DNA from: Phyllobacterium zundukense
Lineage (GTDB): Bacteria; Pseudomonadota; Alphaproteobacteria; Rhizobiales; Rhizobiaceae
DNA length: 64,000 bases
Assembly (NCBI RefSeq): GCF_025452195.1
Contig: NZ_CP104972.1
Location: 1 to 64,000 of the forward strand
Direction of reading: 5' to 3'
The translations under genes were made by a program, and so were the position numbers. Positions 8,900 to 18,039 of this stretch are shown in pieces (position 1 is the stretch's first letter; every line of letters begins with the position of its first letter). Under the pieces are notes generated by a model. The model had not been told where the DNA came from, did no database searches, and was given only the letters and a program-made list of their open reading frames with translations.

Positions 8900-10087
8900 A
8901 TGCCGTTCAATCAGGGCCATGTAAACTGGACTGCATCCATGCACGATGAAATCATTGCCTGGCGTCGTGATCTGCATGCCAACCCGGAGCTTGGTTACGA
9001 GCTTCCTCGCACCGCATCCTTCGTAGCCGACAAGCTGCGCGCCTTTGGCTGCGACCAAGTTACCGAGGGAGTTGGCAGGAGCGGCGTTGTTGGTGTTGTG
9101 CATGGGCGGATCCAGGCTTCCGACAGGGTGATCGGTTTGCGCGCCGATATGGATGCACTTCCCATTCACGAAGCAACCGGACTTTCCTACGCCTCGAAGA
9201 CTGAGGGCCGGATGCATGCTTGCGGACACGACGGGCACACGGCGATGCTGCTGGGTGCCGCAAAAGCCCTGGCAGAAGTACGCAACTTCGATGGCACCGC
9301 CGTTCTGGTCTTCCAGCCGGCGGAGGAAGGACAGGCGGGTGCAAAGGCAATGTGTGACGACGGATTGATGACGCGCTGGGGGATCGAGAGGGTGTTCGCC
9401 CTTCACAACGAACCCGGCCTGGACATTGGCCGTTTCGCCACCCGCACCGGCCCGTTCGGCGCTGCTGTGGCAAGCTTCAAGATAACGGTAGATGGCAAGA
9501 GCGCCCATGCTGCCAGCCCTCAGGCCGGCGTTGACGCGCTGCTTCCCGCCGCCAACATCCTTATTGCTCTGCAAACCATCATCGCGCGCAACGTCCACCC
9601 CCTTAAAAGCGGAGTGATCTCCTTCGGATCGTTTCAAGGTGGAAAGCCGGGAGGCACGTTTGTCGGATCAAGCGAGCTGCGCGGCTTAGCCCGCTGGTTT
9701 GAGCCGAAGGTGCGGGATACCATGCATCGCCGTATCCTCGATATTTCGGAGGGAATTGCATCGTCTTATGGGGCCGCTGCGACAGTCGTATTCAGAAACC
9801 TGTATCCCGCCGTCGTCAATCATCCGGCCGAAACAGCGTTGGCTGTGGAGGTTGCCCGTACCGTCATGGGAGAGGATGCCGTGGATCCCGACCACTCGCA
9901 GCTCATGGGCTCCGAGGACTTCGCTTTCATGCTAGAACAACGGCCCGGTAATATTGCGCTCCTTGGCAACGGAAGCACGGCGGGGCTGCACGACCCTAGC
10001 TACGATTTCAACGATACCGCGATTCCTTACGGTATCGGCTACTGGACGCGTTTGGTCGAAACAGCAATGCCGTTGCAGAAATCCTGA
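8900..10087 (+). CDS. M20-family amidohydrolase (hippurate hydrolase type)
   Basis: 395 aa from the ATG at 8900; an in-frame extension upstream overlaps the DUF4440 gene and looks unlike the family. M20D metallopeptidases hydrolyse N-acyl amino acids with a dinuclear metal centre. Visible motifs: WRRDLHANPELGYE, GLRADMDALPIHE (Asp ligand), MHACGHDGHTAMLLG (Cys and His ligands), FQPAEEGQAGAKAM (catalytic Glu pair) and MGSEDFAFM near the C terminus. Length fits the family. The acyl substrate is unknown; no transporter sits nearby. Confidence 0.9.
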   Translation: MPFNQGHVNWTASMHDEIIAWRRDLHANPELGYELPRTASFVADKLRAFGCDQVTEGVGRSGVVGVVHGRIQASDRVIGLRADMDALPIHEATGLSYASKTEGRMHACGHDGHTAMLLGAAKALAEVRNFDGTAVLVFQPAEEGQAGAKAMCDDGLMTRWGIERVFALHNEPGLDIGRFATRTGPFGAAVASFKITVDGKSAHAASPQAGVDALLPAANILIALQTIIARNVHPLKSGVISFGSFQGGKPGGTFVGSSELRGLARWFEPKVRDTMHRRILDISEGIASSYGAAATVVFRNLYPAVVNHPAETALAVEVARTVMGEDAVDPDHSQLMGSEDFAFMLEQRPGNIALLGNGSTAGLHDPSYDFNDTAIPYGIGYWTRLVETAMPLQKS

Positions 10088-10106
10088 TTTTTGATGTTGG
10101 AAACTC

Positions 10107-10633
10107 ATGGCTATTGAATTTCGACGAGCTATTGCGACTGATTTGCCACAAATCGGCCGAGTAGTCGTTGACGCATGGCGTTCGACATTTGCCGGCCTTC
10201 TCCCCGCTGCTTTCCTCGACAGTATGTCATGCCCTCAAAGACGGAACGTCATCGTCGGACTTTCGCTCGTACGGAGGTAAATTATCACGTGGCGATAGCC
10301 GGAGGCGGCAATGTCGTCGGATTCGCGAGTGGAGGGCCTACCCGCCAAGTCGATTTCCCGCAGGAAAACGAGGTCTACGCAATTTACATTCTTGAAGCCT
10401 ATCAGGGTCGGAAAATCGGTGTCACCCTTTTTCGAAGAGTTATTGGTGACCTTGAGGAATCTGGCCGAAAGGGATTGATTCTTCTCGCCTTAGCTAACAA
10501 TCCCAATCGCGGGTTCTATGAAAATCTGGGCGGTAGGCAGGTCATTGCAAAGCCTCTGGCCCTCGGTTCAGCCATGGCGGATCAATGCGCCTACCTTTGG
10601 GATGACATAACCGGGCTGTCGCGCAATTCCTGA
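10107..10633 (+). pseudogene. GNAT acetyltransferase, frameshifted
   Basis: From the ATG at 10107 the frame reads MAIEFRRAIATDLPQIGRVV then DAWRSTFAGLLPAAFLDSMS, the usual N terminus of GNAT enzymes, which transfer acetyl from acetyl-CoA. Between about 10228 and 10240 the frame shifts; the neighbouring frame supplies YHVAIAG...VGFASGG, EVYAIYILEAYQGRKIGVTL (acetyl-CoA loop) and NPNRGFYENLGG to the stop at 10633. Together about 175 codons, normal for the family. It is intact in content but not in frame. Confidence 0.8.
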
Positions 10634-10683
10634 CTTTCGCACGCTACAAAAGTCAGCGTATCATCTGATGAGAAATCGGAAAT

Positions 10684-12303
10684 TTGCAGGTGGGAGGAAG
10701 GCTTTTGAGTATCGCCAGTGAGATCGATCCTCTGTTTTCCACTTGGGACAAGCGGGGGTCTCCGGGGCTGGCAATCGCCATCATGAAAAATGGTGAGATT
10801 ATCTATAAGCGTGGATATGGTACGGCAAACCTCGATCACGATGTGACCATCGTGCCGTCGTCCGTTTTTCACGCCGCGTCCGTCTCAAAGCAATTTACGG
10901 CAATGGCCGTTTGTTTGTTGGAGGCGGAAGGCAAATTAAACCTGAATGACGACGTTCGCGATTATGTTGAGAAATTACCGGATTTTGGGACGCCGATTAA
11001 TCTACGACATCTGCTGCACCATACCAGTGGCATGCGAGATTACTGGGACTTATTGTCACTTGCCGGATGGCGCTATTCGAAGGACTTGATCACCGATCAC
11101 GACATTTTATCAATCCTCTCCCGGCAAAAGCACCTGAATTTCGAACCGGGCTCGGAGCATCTCTATTGCAATACAGGTTATATGCTGCTTGCTCAGGTGG
11201 TGGCTCAAGTTGCGGGGGAGTCTTTCAGAGCGTTCACATCCAAGCGAATTTTCGATCCGCTTGGCATGTCTCGGTCTTTTTTTCGTGACCAGCATGGTGA
11301 GGTCATTCCGGATGCAGCTTATGGCTATCATCCCCGTGGTGATACTTTCGAGGCAGCCCCAACAAACTTCGAAACCGTAGGCGGAACTGGCTTGCAAACA
11401 ACCGTTGAGGATTTGGCCCTTTGGGAAGCGAATTTCTATACGGGAAGAGTTGGAGGAAAGCTTGTTTTAAAGGAGATGCTTCGGCCAGGATGCCTCAACG
11501 ATGGAACACCTATCGGATATGCCGGGGGCCTTGGCCTTGGCACGTATCGCGGCCTCGACATAATCGAACACAGCGGAGGAGACGCAGGCTATCGCTGCAA
11601 CCTCCTGCGGTTTCCGACCGAACGTTTTTCAGTAGCTATCCTCGGCAATCTTTCCTCGATTGATCCGGCAGCGTTGGCTCGCAAGGTCGCCGACATCTGT
11701 CTGGAATCCGTGTTGGAAGAAAAAGTATCAAGCATCTCCTCACCGCCAGGCCTGCCTCTTACAAATCTCGGCGATATCGAAGCGTTGGCAGGTGTCTATG
11801 TGGACCCTCAAAAGGGCGACAAAATTTTGCACCTGCATGTTGATCAGGGAAAGTTGGTCGGAGGTGCACCGATAGCAGCGGAAGCCTTCGCATTGAAGCC
11901 CGTCGCTTCGGGTCGTTTCCGCTACGTTCTTTTTCCAAATACGGAAATCACATTCAGTAGCCGGGGGCACTTAATTCAAAAGACACATGATCGAGAACAG
12001 AACAGATTTGTAAGGGCTGAGCCTCACCCCTATTCGCCAACCGAGTTGGAGGAGTTCGTCGGCCTCTACGAAGCCGAGGAAAATGATTATCGTTACAGTG
12101 TCATTCTGCATGAAGGCGCATTGGCACTCACTGCATTAAAGATGGATGCCGCACCGCTGACTGCTATTTCGAAAGATTTCTTCTTTGTAGGTCGGTGGCG
12201 TCTCCGTTTCCTGCGAGATGATAGTGGGATGATAGCCGGTCTCAGTCTCAATATTGATCGGGTGCGCAATTTCCGCTTACAGAAATTGTCGCAAAATTCC
12301 TAA
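10684..12303 (+). CDS. serine hydrolase, class C beta-lactamase/PBP family
   Basis: 539 aa. The catalytic SxxK is S66-V-S-K69, the YxN is Y161-C-N163, and HSGG at 296-299 replaces KTG, the set found in class C/EstB-like serine hydrolases. About 350 residues make the hydrolase domain. The remaining 190 form a C-terminal lipocalin-like extension (FVGLYEAEENDYRYSV), as in DUF3471-type proteins. No signal peptide is apparent, so a cytoplasmic peptidase or esterase is more likely than a beta-lactamase. It starts from an ATG or alternative codon at 10684; an internal start near 10708 is possible. Confidence 0.85.
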   Translation: MQVGGRLLSIASEIDPLFSTWDKRGSPGLAIAIMKNGEIIYKRGYGTANLDHDVTIVPSSVFHAASVSKQFTAMAVCLLEAEGKLNLNDDVRDYVEKLPDFGTPINLRHLLHHTSGMRDYWDLLSLAGWRYSKDLITDHDILSILSRQKHLNFEPGSEHLYCNTGYMLLAQVVAQVAGESFRAFTSKRIFDPLGMSRSFFRDQHGEVIPDAAYGYHPRGDTFEAAPTNFETVGGTGLQTTVEDLALWEANFYTGRVGGKLVLKEMLRPGCLNDGTPIGYAGGLGLGTYRGLDIIEHSGGDAGYRCNLLRFPTERFSVAILGNLSSIDPAALARKVADICLESVLEEKVSSISSPPGLPLTNLGDIEALAGVYVDPQKGDKILHLHVDQGKLVGGAPIAAEAFALKPVASGRFRYVLFPNTEITFSSRGHLIQKTHDREQNRFVRAEPHPYSPTELEEFVGLYEAEENDYRYSVILHEGALALTALKMDAAPLTAISKDFFFVGRWRLRFLRDDSGMIAGLSLNIDRVRNFRLQKLSQNS

Positions 12304-12375
12304 GACTTGTTCCGTCACAGGTCTTAGTCGCAAATGGCCGGTTTCGGACTTTTCTTAAAGTCAGGGGGGTAGCTT

Positions 12376-12504
12376 GTGAAGATTGAGGTTTTGACAGAGG
12401 CGACTCCAGCCGTGACGGAAGCGATCTCGCGACTGGTATCTCAACTATCAACAACGGCCACCGCACCGACGTTCGACAGTATCGCGAGAATTATAGAATC
12501 TCCT
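12376..12504 (+). pseudogene. GNAT acetyltransferase, N-terminal fragment cut by an IS end
   Basis: GTG start at 12376 after a G-rich ribosome site (CAGGGGGG). The 43 codons MKIEVLTEATPAVTEAISRL to IIESPC match the N terminus of a GNAT subfamily. The frame runs directly into the TGTCGC end of the element at 12505 and the rest of the gene is gone. Confidence 0.6.
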
Positions 12505-12949
12505 TGTCGCTTTGCCTTTAATTCCAAGATTTGTCGCGTTTTGCGTCGAAAACGCCATTCTTTGCCCTTAAATGCGAGATGATGACCCAGTTCGTTCGAT
12601 GGTATTTGATGTCGAGGCATGGCGTCAGTTCTCAATCTGGCGACCGATCCGGTCGACGGTTACAAACAAGCGGTCGTCCTTTTGATAAGTCCGGAGCAAG
12701 GCGACTCTGGCGAAGTCATCTATACCAGTGGCAAACAACGCCGCTTTGAGCAGCGGACGCTTCTGGACCAATCCCCCCGGCCTGGTCCCCCTTCCCTATC
12801 CACAGCAGCCAGCCGCACGCCCCTGTGAACCCTGTCTCACTTTTACCGGCAAGAATCTCGATTTTAAAGGCAAAATATCATGTTTAATGGCAAAGCATCG
12901 CCATTGATTTTGTTGAGTAGGTCATCTCGCCTTTAAGGGCAAAGCGACA
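12505..12949. mobile_element. IS21-like end-only element, 445 bp
   Basis: The left end TGTCGCTTTGCCTTTAA (12505) and the right end TTAAGGGCAAAGCGACA (to 12949) are inverted repeats with one mismatch over 17 bases, bounded TG...CA. Related motifs recur inside: CTTTGCCCTTAAATGCGAGA near 12561 on the left, and TTTAAAGGCAAA, TTTAATGGCAAAG and the terminal copy on the right (12863-12949). This multi-repeat end structure resembles IS21 elements, but no transposase is present. The centre (about 12600-12830) has an open frame of 69 codons that I do not recognise. Left flank is the GNAT fragment, right flank an ISL3 fragment, with no target duplication. Confidence 0.6.
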
Positions 12950-13099
12950 GCCGTCAAAAATGCGATCAAACTCCCTTGGAGCAACGGTCAAACCGAAGGG
13001 CAGATCAACCGCCTCAAGATGCTGAAGCGAGCAATGTACGGTCGCGCCGGCCCAGAACTGATGAGGGCAAGAATGCTGCCGCTGAATCACAGAAAGTGA
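12950..13099 (+). pseudogene. ISL3-family transposase, C-terminal fragment
   Basis: Fifty codons reading PWSNGQTEGQINRLKMLKRA then MYGRAGPELMRARMLPL match the C-terminal end of ISL3 (IS204/IS1001/IS1165) transposases, including the last part of the DDE domain. It starts abruptly at the IS21-like right end. Confidence 0.75.
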
Positions 13100-13127
13100 G
13101 GATGAACCGTTTGAAGTGTAAATCGAC

Positions 13128-13270
13128 AGCGTTCCTTGAACGTGTCCCGATGGCCCGGCAAGCAGAGATCGACGAGTATAATGGTGTCGTCCGGTTTCTT
13201 GCCTCGGATGCCTCTTCCTATATGACCGGATCCAACGTTGTCGTCGATGGTGGGTTTATCGCTTGGTAGA
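13128..13270 (+). pseudogene. short-chain dehydrogenase, C-terminal fragment
   Basis: The frame ends RFLASDASSYMTGSNVVVDG then GFIAW, the classic C terminus of classical SDR enzymes. Cofactor-binding and catalytic parts are missing. It directly follows the ISL3 fragment. Confidence 0.7.
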
Positions 13271-13775
13271 CTTTGTCGCTCACCGTGCGCGCCGGACTGT
13301 ATCGGTGCGAACGGCCAGCTAATCGGAACTGGGGTAGAGAGACCTTACTCCCTCTCGTTTGACACTCGAAAACGGTATCGAGAAATTGAGGTGTGCCTGA
13401 AGGGATCTCGAGGGCGGATCGCCAAACGCGCTGATGTGCCGGTACCGCAAGGGGCAACGATCCAGTTGGCCCGGCGAAACTACAACCACATTTTGGGACG
13501 TTTTCACTCCAATTTACTACCTCAAGGGGACGCGACGATCCAGTCGTCGGACCGCTCGCGCACCTATACGGCTTCGGGCCATTAAGCGGCCGATTCAGCC
13601 GCTGCGGCGGAACAATCCGTCACTGATTTCGCGCTTATGTAACAGTGCTTCCGCATTAGTGATCGATTGTTGCCAAAGCGACGGCATTCTTCGTTTCCAG
13701 AGAGCGCACGCTGTTATATGACAATTTGATGACGATTATGTAACGACCATCGTCGCCAACGGCGGGAGACAGCTA
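13271..13775. other. intergenic stretch without recognisable gene
   Basis: About 500 bases. No convincing coding frame. A short phrase (ACGATCCAGT) recurs near 13457 and 13535, and a GC-rich inverted stretch lies near 13585-13607. It probably contains the promoter of the next gene and older IS debris. Confidence 0.4.
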
Positions 13776-15731
13776 TTGGCCGAGAGCGTCCGGCAGATCA
13801 AACTTGGAACGGATGGCATTGAGCGACCGAAAAAAGTGTCCGTCCTGTCGCGTGCGCTCACAGGTTCATTGCGCATCGCCGGCTATCTTATCGCGACGAG
13901 CGTGCTTTCAGCGATCCTGGTCTTCTGCATTGAAATCATCGCGCGCGGTTCCTTCGGGGATACAGTACTGTTCTTTGAGCAGACAAATCGCCCGGCATGG
14001 ACCACCGTTGGCATCTATGCGTGCATCGCAATCGGTCTTGATGCGGTTTTGGGACGCTTGCACCAGGGGCTGCTGTTGATCGCGCCCCTTGCTTTGCTGT
14101 TTGCATGGATCGGTCGGCAGAAAGCGCTCTATCTTGGCGACCCGATTTATCCTTCTGATTTTCTTTATTCGCGCCAGCTCGTTGACCTGTTTCCCCTTCT
14201 TGCGCGCGAACGGCCTTGGACGGCCATGGGTATCGTCGTCGCTGCGGTCATTGTCCCGTTTCTGCTGGTCTTCCTCTGGCGTCTCTTGCGCCGCCGCGCA
14301 CTGCCTCTGAACTTCAAAGCAAGGCTTTGGCGACTAGGGATAACCATCCCCTTGCTGGCGGTTTTTGTTTCGGCGATGGACCATTCCACTTTTTCCTGGA
14401 CGAGGGACCGTCTGCTGGTGCTGCCCATCATGTGGGACCAGAAAGAGAACTATGCCTACAACGGCTTTACCATGGCCTTCGCTCTCAACGTTCCAATGGC
14501 CAATGTAACGGCCCCAGAAGGCTATTCCGCGCAAGCGATCGAGGCGATTGCGGCACCGTCATCTACCACTTTCACTACCTCGGCAAAGCCCGACATCATC
14601 ATGGTGATGAGCGAATCGTTCTGGGACCCGACCCGGTTGCCCGGCGTGGATTTCAATCGGGATCCCATTCCTGCCGTCCGCGCCAATCAGACGGGCGCGA
14701 TCTTTTCGCCGGAATTCGGCGGCATGACGGCCAATGTGGAATTCGAGGCGCTTACCGGCTTCTCCAATGCATTCCTGGCCTATGGCAGCATTCCATACCA
14801 GCAGTATGTGCGACAGCCATTGCCCTCCCTGGCGACATTCTTGAAGAGCGAGGGCTATTTGACCAAGGCGATCCATCCCTTTCGCCAATGGTTCTGGAAT
14901 CGCCGCAACGTTTATGAAGCCTTCGGTTTCGACACCTTCATGTCCGAGGAAAATCTGCCAAAGCTTGCCGAGCGCGGTCCGCTTGTGTCCGATCAGGCCC
15001 TGACCGAAGAGATCATCAGGCAAGCCGACGAGATGCAACAACCGTTTTTCTTCTTCGCCGTCACCTTGCAAGGCCATGGTCCTTACGAACCGCACCGGTA
15101 CAAGGATCCATCGATCGACGTGACGACACAAGCCGGCGAAGCCGCACGCGCGACAATTCGTATGTTTGCCGAAGGTGTATCGGATGCCGATGGCAGCCTC
15201 AGGTATTTGATGAATTGGGCCAACAAACGCGAGCGACCCACGGTCCTCGTTTTCTTCGGCGATCACCTGCCTCCGCTCGGACAGGCTTACGTAGCAACCG
15301 GCTATATGAGAAAGCGGGTCGCCGATCGACGGGCACCACTATCAGACATGCTGAAGCAGCATGAAACGCCTCTGGTCATCTGGTCGAACCGTACCGGAAC
15401 GGATTTTGGCGTCGGCACCGTTAGCCCCGTGTTCCTTCCGTTGCATGTGCTCGAACTCGCCGGCATCACCCATCCCTTTTATACGGGTTTTCTCGGTTCG
15501 GTCCGCGACCATTACAAAGTCATCGACCGCCACATTCTGTTGTCTTCCGACAACGAAGCCAAGGAAAATTGGGCGGGACATCATCATATAAACCCGCTCA
15601 TCGGAAATTTTCGCCTGCTGCAATATGACATGATGTTCGGCGCACAGCACGGTACGAATAGGTTCTTCCCCGAATTGAATGCACATGCACCAGCGATGTC
15701 AGATGGCGCTCGGACGCTCAATGCGTACTGA
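13776..15731 (+). CDS. LTA-synthase-like membrane sulfatase-fold protein
   Basis: 651 aa from a TTG at 13776 with GGGAG eight bases upstream. Five hydrophobic segments fall in residues 30-215, followed by a large periplasmic alkaline-phosphatase/sulfatase-fold domain. The metal and nucleophile motifs are visible: SESFWD, GGMTANVEFEALTG (Thr318 is the likely nucleophile) and FFGDHLPPLG (D496, H497). Family members transfer phosphoglycerol or phosphoethanolamine head groups. In Gram-negatives the usual acceptors are periplasmic glucans or lipids, so an OpgB/CgmB-like role is plausible but not shown. Confidence 0.85.
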   Translation: MAESVRQIKLGTDGIERPKKVSVLSRALTGSLRIAGYLIATSVLSAILVFCIEIIARGSFGDTVLFFEQTNRPAWTTVGIYACIAIGLDAVLGRLHQGLLLIAPLALLFAWIGRQKALYLGDPIYPSDFLYSRQLVDLFPLLARERPWTAMGIVVAAVIVPFLLVFLWRLLRRRALPLNFKARLWRLGITIPLLAVFVSAMDHSTFSWTRDRLLVLPIMWDQKENYAYNGFTMAFALNVPMANVTAPEGYSAQAIEAIAAPSSTTFTTSAKPDIIMVMSESFWDPTRLPGVDFNRDPIPAVRANQTGAIFSPEFGGMTANVEFEALTGFSNAFLAYGSIPYQQYVRQPLPSLATFLKSEGYLTKAIHPFRQWFWNRRNVYEAFGFDTFMSEENLPKLAERGPLVSDQALTEEIIRQADEMQQPFFFFAVTLQGHGPYEPHRYKDPSIDVTTQAGEAARATIRMFAEGVSDADGSLRYLMNWANKRERPTVLVFFGDHLPPLGQAYVATGYMRKRVADRRAPLSDMLKQHETPLVIWSNRTGTDFGVGTVSPVFLPLHVLELAGITHPFYTGFLGSVRDHYKVIDRHILLSSDNEAKENWAGHHHINPLIGNFRLLQYDMMFGAQHGTNRFFPELNAHAPAMSDGARTLNAY

Positions 15732-15864
15732 GTTACATGAGAGCCGCCACGGTGGAGTGGCCATCCGCTTGTCGCGATGCGTATTCAACCGTCACGGTGG
15801 AAGCCCCCCGCTCCGGTTCCCAGGCGAGTTGATGAGCATAGCATTCCGTTCGGCCATGGCCTTG

Positions 15865-16045
15865 CGGCGATGGACGAGGATTTGTGTCGATCGCGCCATC
15901 GACAGCGTTGGCGATACGGTCGAGTTCCTCTTCAGCGAGCATGGGATATATCCGCAGCGAAGCGCTTCTTCAGGAGCGCGCTGCAACGCCATGGCCGACC
16001 GGATCGTGTCGTCATCGACGGCAGCCAGACTAACTGGGAGGCGAT
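15865..16045 (+). pseudogene. IS6-family transposase fragment, frameshifted
   Basis: One frame gives DRAIDSVGDTVEFLFSEH, the neighbouring one AAKRFFRSALQRHGRPDRVV and IDGSQTN; together they are the central DDE domain of IS6 (IS26-like) transposases. Both ends and the final Glu are missing. The rest of the 15732-16106 gap holds no gene I can support. Confidence 0.7.
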
Positions 16046-16106
16046 GAACACCCGATGGGGTCGGCCACGCCCCCTCGAACGGCAAGCGTGCGCGATACAG
16101 ATAACT

Positions 16107-16475
16107 CTAGCGTTTGATACTAATCGACGAAAGCTTACCTTTTGCCGAAACACAAGTCAGGGTTATGTCGACCCAGGCACTAGTCCCGCGCGTTCGCGCT
16201 TCTCCCGAGACCGCAATCGCAGTTTGCCCCTTTTTTGCTTTGGATATATCGGTCTGCGTAAAACCCAATCGATCATACACCCGACTAGCCGCCACATAAT
16301 CGTAAGCCGTGGCGATGCATTCTGCTATTGGCGGTGTAGCGTGTTGGTCCTGCACTAATGTCTTGTAATTCGCTTTGAATGCTTTTGACCGGTTTGGCAC
16401 AGGGTCGGCGGGGGCACTCACCGCCATCATGCATATCGTGACCGTTGCTGCCAAAGATGTTGTGATGAGCTTCAC
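16107..16475 (-). CDS. small secreted hypothetical protein
   Basis: 122 aa from a GTG at 16475 behind GGAGAGGA. Residues 1-24 form a signal peptide ending near SAPADP. The mature part has two cysteines (in AECIATAYDY and LTCVSAKGK) that may form a disulfide, and finishes SSISIKR. I do not recognise the family. A longer in-frame start exists but would bury the signal peptide. Confidence 0.6.
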   Translation of the reverse strand: MKLITTSLAATVTICMMAVSAPADPVPNRSKAFKANYKTLVQDQHATPPIAECIATAYDYVAASRVYDRLGFTQTDISKAKKGQTAIAVSGEARTRGTSAWVDITLTCVSAKGKLSSISIKR

Positions 16476-16518
16476 GTTTGCGTCCTCTCCAATGAAAGTG
16501 GTGGATGATACTGCGACT

Positions 16519-16738
16519 CGGAACAAAAGCAACGCGACCTGCCTCCGGACTTCCACATTGATGCGCCTGTGAAACTTGATGGGAAACTAGTCTACCAAAA
16601 GCGCCGCCCCTCCTCGAAGGACAGTGCGGCGATTTGGTTTGGCGATGTCGCGTCAATCTTCGTTTTCTGGAAGCTGCTCGACAAGCAGATGAACGCTCCG
16701 CATTCGGCAGTATACAGGAGCATCGTGCCCTTCCCTTG
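16519..16738 (+). other. unidentified open frame, likely gene remnant
   Basis: An open stretch of some 72 codons with protein-like composition (PPDFHIDAPVKLDGKLVYQK, AAIWFGDVASIFVFWKLLDK) and no good start; a GTG at 16568 is possible. It partly overlaps the upstream region of the secreted protein. Family unknown. Confidence 0.3.
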
Positions 16739-16763
16739 AAATAGCGGTTTATGTACAAATTCA

Positions 16764-16805
16764 GGGCGTGCGAGAAACCGTTCCTTTGAAAATGCCGATA
16801 ATAGC
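16764..16805. repeat. dispersed transposon-end-like repeat, copy A
   Basis: Contains AAACCGTTCCTTTGAAAATG followed by CCGATAATAG. The same core recurs at 25135-25175 and, inverted, at 32851-32890 beside Tn3-type resolvase debris, so these are probably ends of one transposon family. Confidence 0.5.
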
Positions 16806-16942
16806 GGATTTTCGACCGTTTTTGATTGGTTCCTCAAAGTCTACAATGTCTCTAAGCGAGCCAGCAACGCTTCCTTGACGAGCGAAGTCGCCTTGAAAGT
16901 TCCTATTGCCCAGGTTCCGCGGGCTGTAGTAGACTTCGCCTC

Positions 16943-17152
16943 ATGAAAAATCACAGTCTTCATCATCCGGCCCGTGGAACTACTAAAAGTAGTTGGACGC
17001 TTACCAGTACGCGCGGCGAAAGAATAAGTGCCGTCGAGGGTATGAAACTGACGCCACGGATGGCAACGGCGTTAGCTGAGTCTCGAGGTAAGACCGGCGA
17101 CGAACGTCGTACTTTAGTCAAAGAGCAGCTGGCAAAAACCAAGCACAAATAG
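16943..17152 (+). CDS. putative antitoxin of the Fic module
   Basis: 69 aa, basic, ending one base into the fic start codon (TAGTG overlap). Its C-terminal part reads ISAVEGMKLTPRMATALAES then KTGDERRTLVKEQLAKTKHK. Class I Fic antitoxins (VbhA type) carry an inhibitory helix with S/T-x-x-x-E-G/N. Here ISAVEG has the E-G pair, but the position four before Glu is Ile, so the match is close and not exact. Position and size support an antitoxin role; the family is not proven. Confidence 0.55.
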   Translation: MKNHSLHHPARGTTKSSWTLTSTRGERISAVEGMKLTPRMATALAESRGKTGDERRTLVKEQLAKTKHK

Positions 17153-17736
17153 TGGTCTATACCGCCCAATCCGACCCGCTCTGTTACCCGGGCACAACGG
17201 TCCTGCGCAACAAACTTGGTTTACAGAATCAAGACGATTTAGACGAAGTAGAGCTGGCACTGTTCCTAATCCGTGCGGATGAAGAGTTTCCATACGGCCG
17301 GCTCGATTACCCGCACTATATGGCGCTCCACCACCATCTGTTTCAGGACGTCTATGAATGGGCAGGTCAGCCGCGAACCATTCGCATTGGTAAGGGCGGC
17401 AACTGGTTCTGCTATCCCGAATACATCGACAAACAGATGAAAGCTGTATTTGCATTTCTTGAACGGCTGAATTTCCTTATGGATATGCTGCCGCGGGAAT
17501 TTGCCTCGAATGCTGCTCACATTCTTGCGGAAATCAACGCGATCCACCCGTTCCGAGAAGGCAACGGCCGAACTCAGCTGACGTTCTTATCCCTGTTGAC
17601 GGATAATGCCGGGTTGCCGTTCAGCGCCGAGGAACTTGTAAGGGAGCGTGTTCTGGACGCTATGATCCAAAGCTTCGACGGCAACGAGCAACCGTTGGCG
17701 GACTTAATCATGGATATCATTTCGTCCACCCAGTAA
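17152..17736 (+). CDS. Fic-family AMP-transferase (toxin)
   Basis: 194 aa from the GTG at 17152. Fic enzymes transfer AMP from ATP to target proteins. The active loop is HPFREGNGRTQ (His132 to Arg), preceded by the YEWAGQPRTIRIGKGGNWF segment, which is the flap region of Fic/Doc proteins. No inhibitory helix is seen inside the protein, consistent with inhibition by the small upstream protein. The pair forms a compact toxin-antitoxin-like module. Confidence 0.9.
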   Translation: MVYTAQSDPLCYPGTTVLRNKLGLQNQDDLDEVELALFLIRADEEFPYGRLDYPHYMALHHHLFQDVYEWAGQPRTIRIGKGGNWFCYPEYIDKQMKAVFAFLERLNFLMDMLPREFASNAAHILAEINAIHPFREGNGRTQLTFLSLLTDNAGLPFSAEELVRERVLDAMIQSFDGNEQPLADLIMDIISSTQ

Positions 17737-18039
17737 GCATGCACACCGAGACCGTTGCTTCTTTATAGGGGGCTGGCCACCCAGTTGGGTGGTTTGCAGG
17801 AAACTCGTAACGAAACGCACGCCTTGAGTGGAATCGAACTGCACACTCACTCAGGGGCGTTTTATGAAGCGCGGTTCCCGATGAGACGTTATGAGATTTT
17901 CGGAGCACATACCGAAAACACCAGGCTGTTGAGTACTCTAGTGTGGTGACAGGGATGACATACTTTCCAACAACCATGTGAGCATTTTCACATCACGCCA
18001 TCAGCTACCCGTCCACCGCCGTGCAAGGAATGTATCTGT

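Noticed and set aside
10630..10656. Hairpin CTGACTTT/AAAGTCAG as a terminator
   Set aside because: Stem present but no T run and a large loop; not enough to call.
15733..15942. Minus-strand frame with AYAHQLAWEPERGAST-like C terminus
   Set aside because: Protein-like in composition, but it overlaps the IS6 remnant, has no start signal and no family I recognise.
17717..17977. Minus frame MVVGKYVIPVTTLE...
   Set aside because: Overlaps the fic end; no recognised family and no ribosome site.
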